Shown piece after piece: positions 34,579-35,561 of a stretch of 35,561 nt of DNA. Both the position numbers and the translations under genes were made by a program. The notes under the pieces are model-generated. The model ran no database searches. It was not told the origin of the DNA and saw only the letters and a program-made list of their open reading frames with translations. Position 1 is the first letter of the stretch. The number at the start of each line of letters is the position of its first letter. This stretch comes from Cystobacterineae bacterium (GTDB lineage: Bacteria > Myxococcota > Myxococcia > Myxococcales > Myxococcaceae). The DNA is taken from positions 1 to 35,561 of the forward strand of contig WRKR01000031.1 in the NCBI GenBank assembly GCA_009782175.1, given 5' to 3'.

Positions 34579-35001
34579 TCAACTCCAGTGAGAGGAGCGC
34601 CTCAAAACTTCTGCCACTCCCCACGGCTTAAATTTGCTTAAGCGTTCTGTGAGCCCGGCCCACATGGCGTCCATTTTCTCTTTGGGTATTTCCGTGTTGT
34701 TTTTTTTGGCTTCCTCAAGCGCTTTGAGAAAGCACTGCAGCTCGTGGCTGAAAACCGCCAAATACTTCCTGAGGCCAGGGTGGCCTTGCACGGCGTCCAA
34801 GCTTGCCTCAGCAACCAAAGCAGCAATGCTGTGCAAATAATTTTTTCCCCCGGGCAGCTGAATTATATGCATCGCCTGGCAATAAACACTCGCCGCATCC
34901 CAATAGCCGCGTATACGCAGCTCAATAAGCTGTTGCTCCAGGGTTTTCACAACCTGCCCTTCCTCGGCATTGAGGAGCGGCGCCGCTTTTTCTTCACTCA
35001 T
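34579..35001 (-). CDS. Unknown helical protein (140 aa), first of a tandem pair
   Basis: No recognised family. It appears entirely helical (QVVKTLEQQLIELRIRGYWDAASVY near 19-42), with a GKNYLHSIAALVAEASLDAV segment near 56-75. No export signal is seen. The ATG at 35001 follows an excellent GGGAGGAGG; a longer frame from 35079 lacks one. The right copy of the structured repeat ends 82 bp upstream in the same orientation, the same arrangement as at the left edge. A short inverted repeat (GAGCAGCATTGCTGTTC) lies in the leader. Confidence 0.75.
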   Translation of the reverse strand: MSEEKAAPLLNAEEGQVVKTLEQQLIELRIRGYWDAASVYCQAMHIIQLPGGKNYLHSIAALVAEASLDAVQGHPGLRKYLAVFSHELQCFLKALEEAKKNNTEIPKEKMDAMWAGLTERLSKFKPWGVAEVLRRSSHWS

Positions 35002-35082
35002 AAAACCCTCCTCCCTCTGAAAAAACGTAGAACAGCAATGCTGCTCTCCAAGGGAGAAGCTGGGCGTTTGGGGAGCCAAAAT

Positions 35083-35490
35083 TATGGCGGCCCAAACGAG
35101 TTAGAACACCGGATATTCTAGGAAAACCGGCAACCTTTCGGTTCCCGCCTGGGCCGCCATACATCGGCGGCCGTCAGAACGAAAAAGTGCCGCGCTACTG
35201 GGAGTGCCTTTTCGCTCCTAGAATAATTAATGGGGTTCTATGCCCAGCCGCACCCTTTTCGCGCAGCAAGAGGAATATAGCATTCTTTGTTTGTTTGAGG
35301 AAGCAAAATATTTCAGAACAATTTTTTCGCCTGGCGGCGGGCATTTTAAATGAGGGGGGTTTTTGTTTTTTTTCCTTCCAGGGGGGGGAGTGTCGCCTCC
35401 GGCGAAGGGTTTTTTCGCCCTGCGGGCGCAGCTTGCCTTCGGCAAGTCACTTTTTTTGTATGAACAAAAAAAGTAACCAAAAAAAATCAC
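35083..35490 (-). repeat. Structured intergenic repeat, right copy (inverted)
   Basis: This is the inverted counterpart of 47-550. Read on the minus strand it runs T7/A7 hairpin, GC-rich stems, ACCCTTCGCCGGAGGCGA, CTCATTTAAAATGCCCG, AACAAAGAATGCTAT, a CC-GAAA-GG hairpin, then CTAACTCGTTTGGGCCGCC, the same order as in the left copy. It is about 100 bp shorter, mainly by lacking part of the hairpin string and the segment around 390-480. Positions 35491-35561 show nothing recognisable. Confidence 0.75.
35445..35478. terminator. T-rich hairpin, right copy
   Basis: AGTCACTTTTTTTGT and ACAAAAAAAGTAACC form the same stem as at 54-86, inverted, with loop ATGA. Loop bases differ between the copies while stem bases are retained, as expected for a functional hairpin. 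Confidence 0.5.
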
Positions 35491-35561
35491 CCTGCCGGGG
35501 GCTTACGGATGGCCCCAGGAAGGTTTTAATACGAGCAACCGTCGGCGCACTAAACTCTCTA

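Noticed and set aside
1-35561. Composite transposon or island bounded by the inverted edge repeats
   Set aside because: The 34 kb between the repeats are essential core genes in canonical order, there is no transposase or integrase, and the repeats are diverged. Inverted copies could still allow inversion by recombination.
1-35561. CRISPR arrays, tRNA or rRNA genes
   Set aside because: No regularly spaced identical repeats and no tRNA or rRNA signature were seen on either strand by reading.

Overview
The window is a stretch of bacterial chromosome dominated by a complete, canonically ordered division and cell wall (dcw) cluster. Base composition looks moderate (mid-50s % GC by eye, not computed). 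The best lineage clue is a coupled gene pair matching carD-carG, a regulatory pair known from myxobacteria: a CarD-type protein with an acidic then basic tail, followed by an archaemetzincin-like protein without an intact protease motif. A lipoprotein with thrombospondin type 3 repeats and a von Willebrand A domain, a PASTA domain on FtsI and a Cys-rich small lipoprotein also fit Myxococcota or a close relative. This assignment is inference.

Layout. Positions 1-647 are a non-coding, hairpin-rich repeat followed by a small unknown gene (648-1109). Minus-strand genes follow: mnmA and a NifS/IscS cysteine desulfurase (1388-3621), a doubtful small ORF, a large lipoprotein (4137-6851), methionine aminopeptidase (7220-8227), and carG-carD (8373-9793). 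Divergently, the plus strand carries mraZ, a STAS gene, rsmH, ftsL, ftsI, murE, murF, mraY, murD, ftsW, murG, murC, murB, ddl, ftsQ, ftsA and ftsZ (9986-28737), mostly with 4-bp overlaps or gaps of a few bases. Beyond it lie a small Cys-rich lipoprotein, a convergent cyclic-nucleotide-binding protein gene, then trxB and secA. The right edge has two tandem unknown helical-protein genes on the minus strand, preceded by a second copy of the left-edge repeat in inverted orientation.

How the genes work together. The dcw genes make lipid II from UDP-MurNAc (MurC, D, E, F, Ddl, MurB, MraY, MurG) and build the septum (FtsZ, A, Q, L, W, I). MraZ probably represses its own operon through four TGG repeats at 9889-9923. 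CarD-CarG is a global transcription-factor pair sharing that divergent control region. MnmA and the desulfurase form a sulfur-relay pair for tRNA 2-thiouridine.

The least explained material is non-coding. (1) A structured repeat at both window edges lies in the same orientation about 80-100 bp upstream of a small orphan gene. (2) A second repeat family fills both convergent intergenic regions (1116-1390 and 29260-29495) and supplies the TAG stop codon of the minus-strand gene each time. (3) One copy of that family carries three evenly spaced TGTC/GACA inverted repeats. No transposase, integrase, CRISPR array, tRNA or rRNA was seen.
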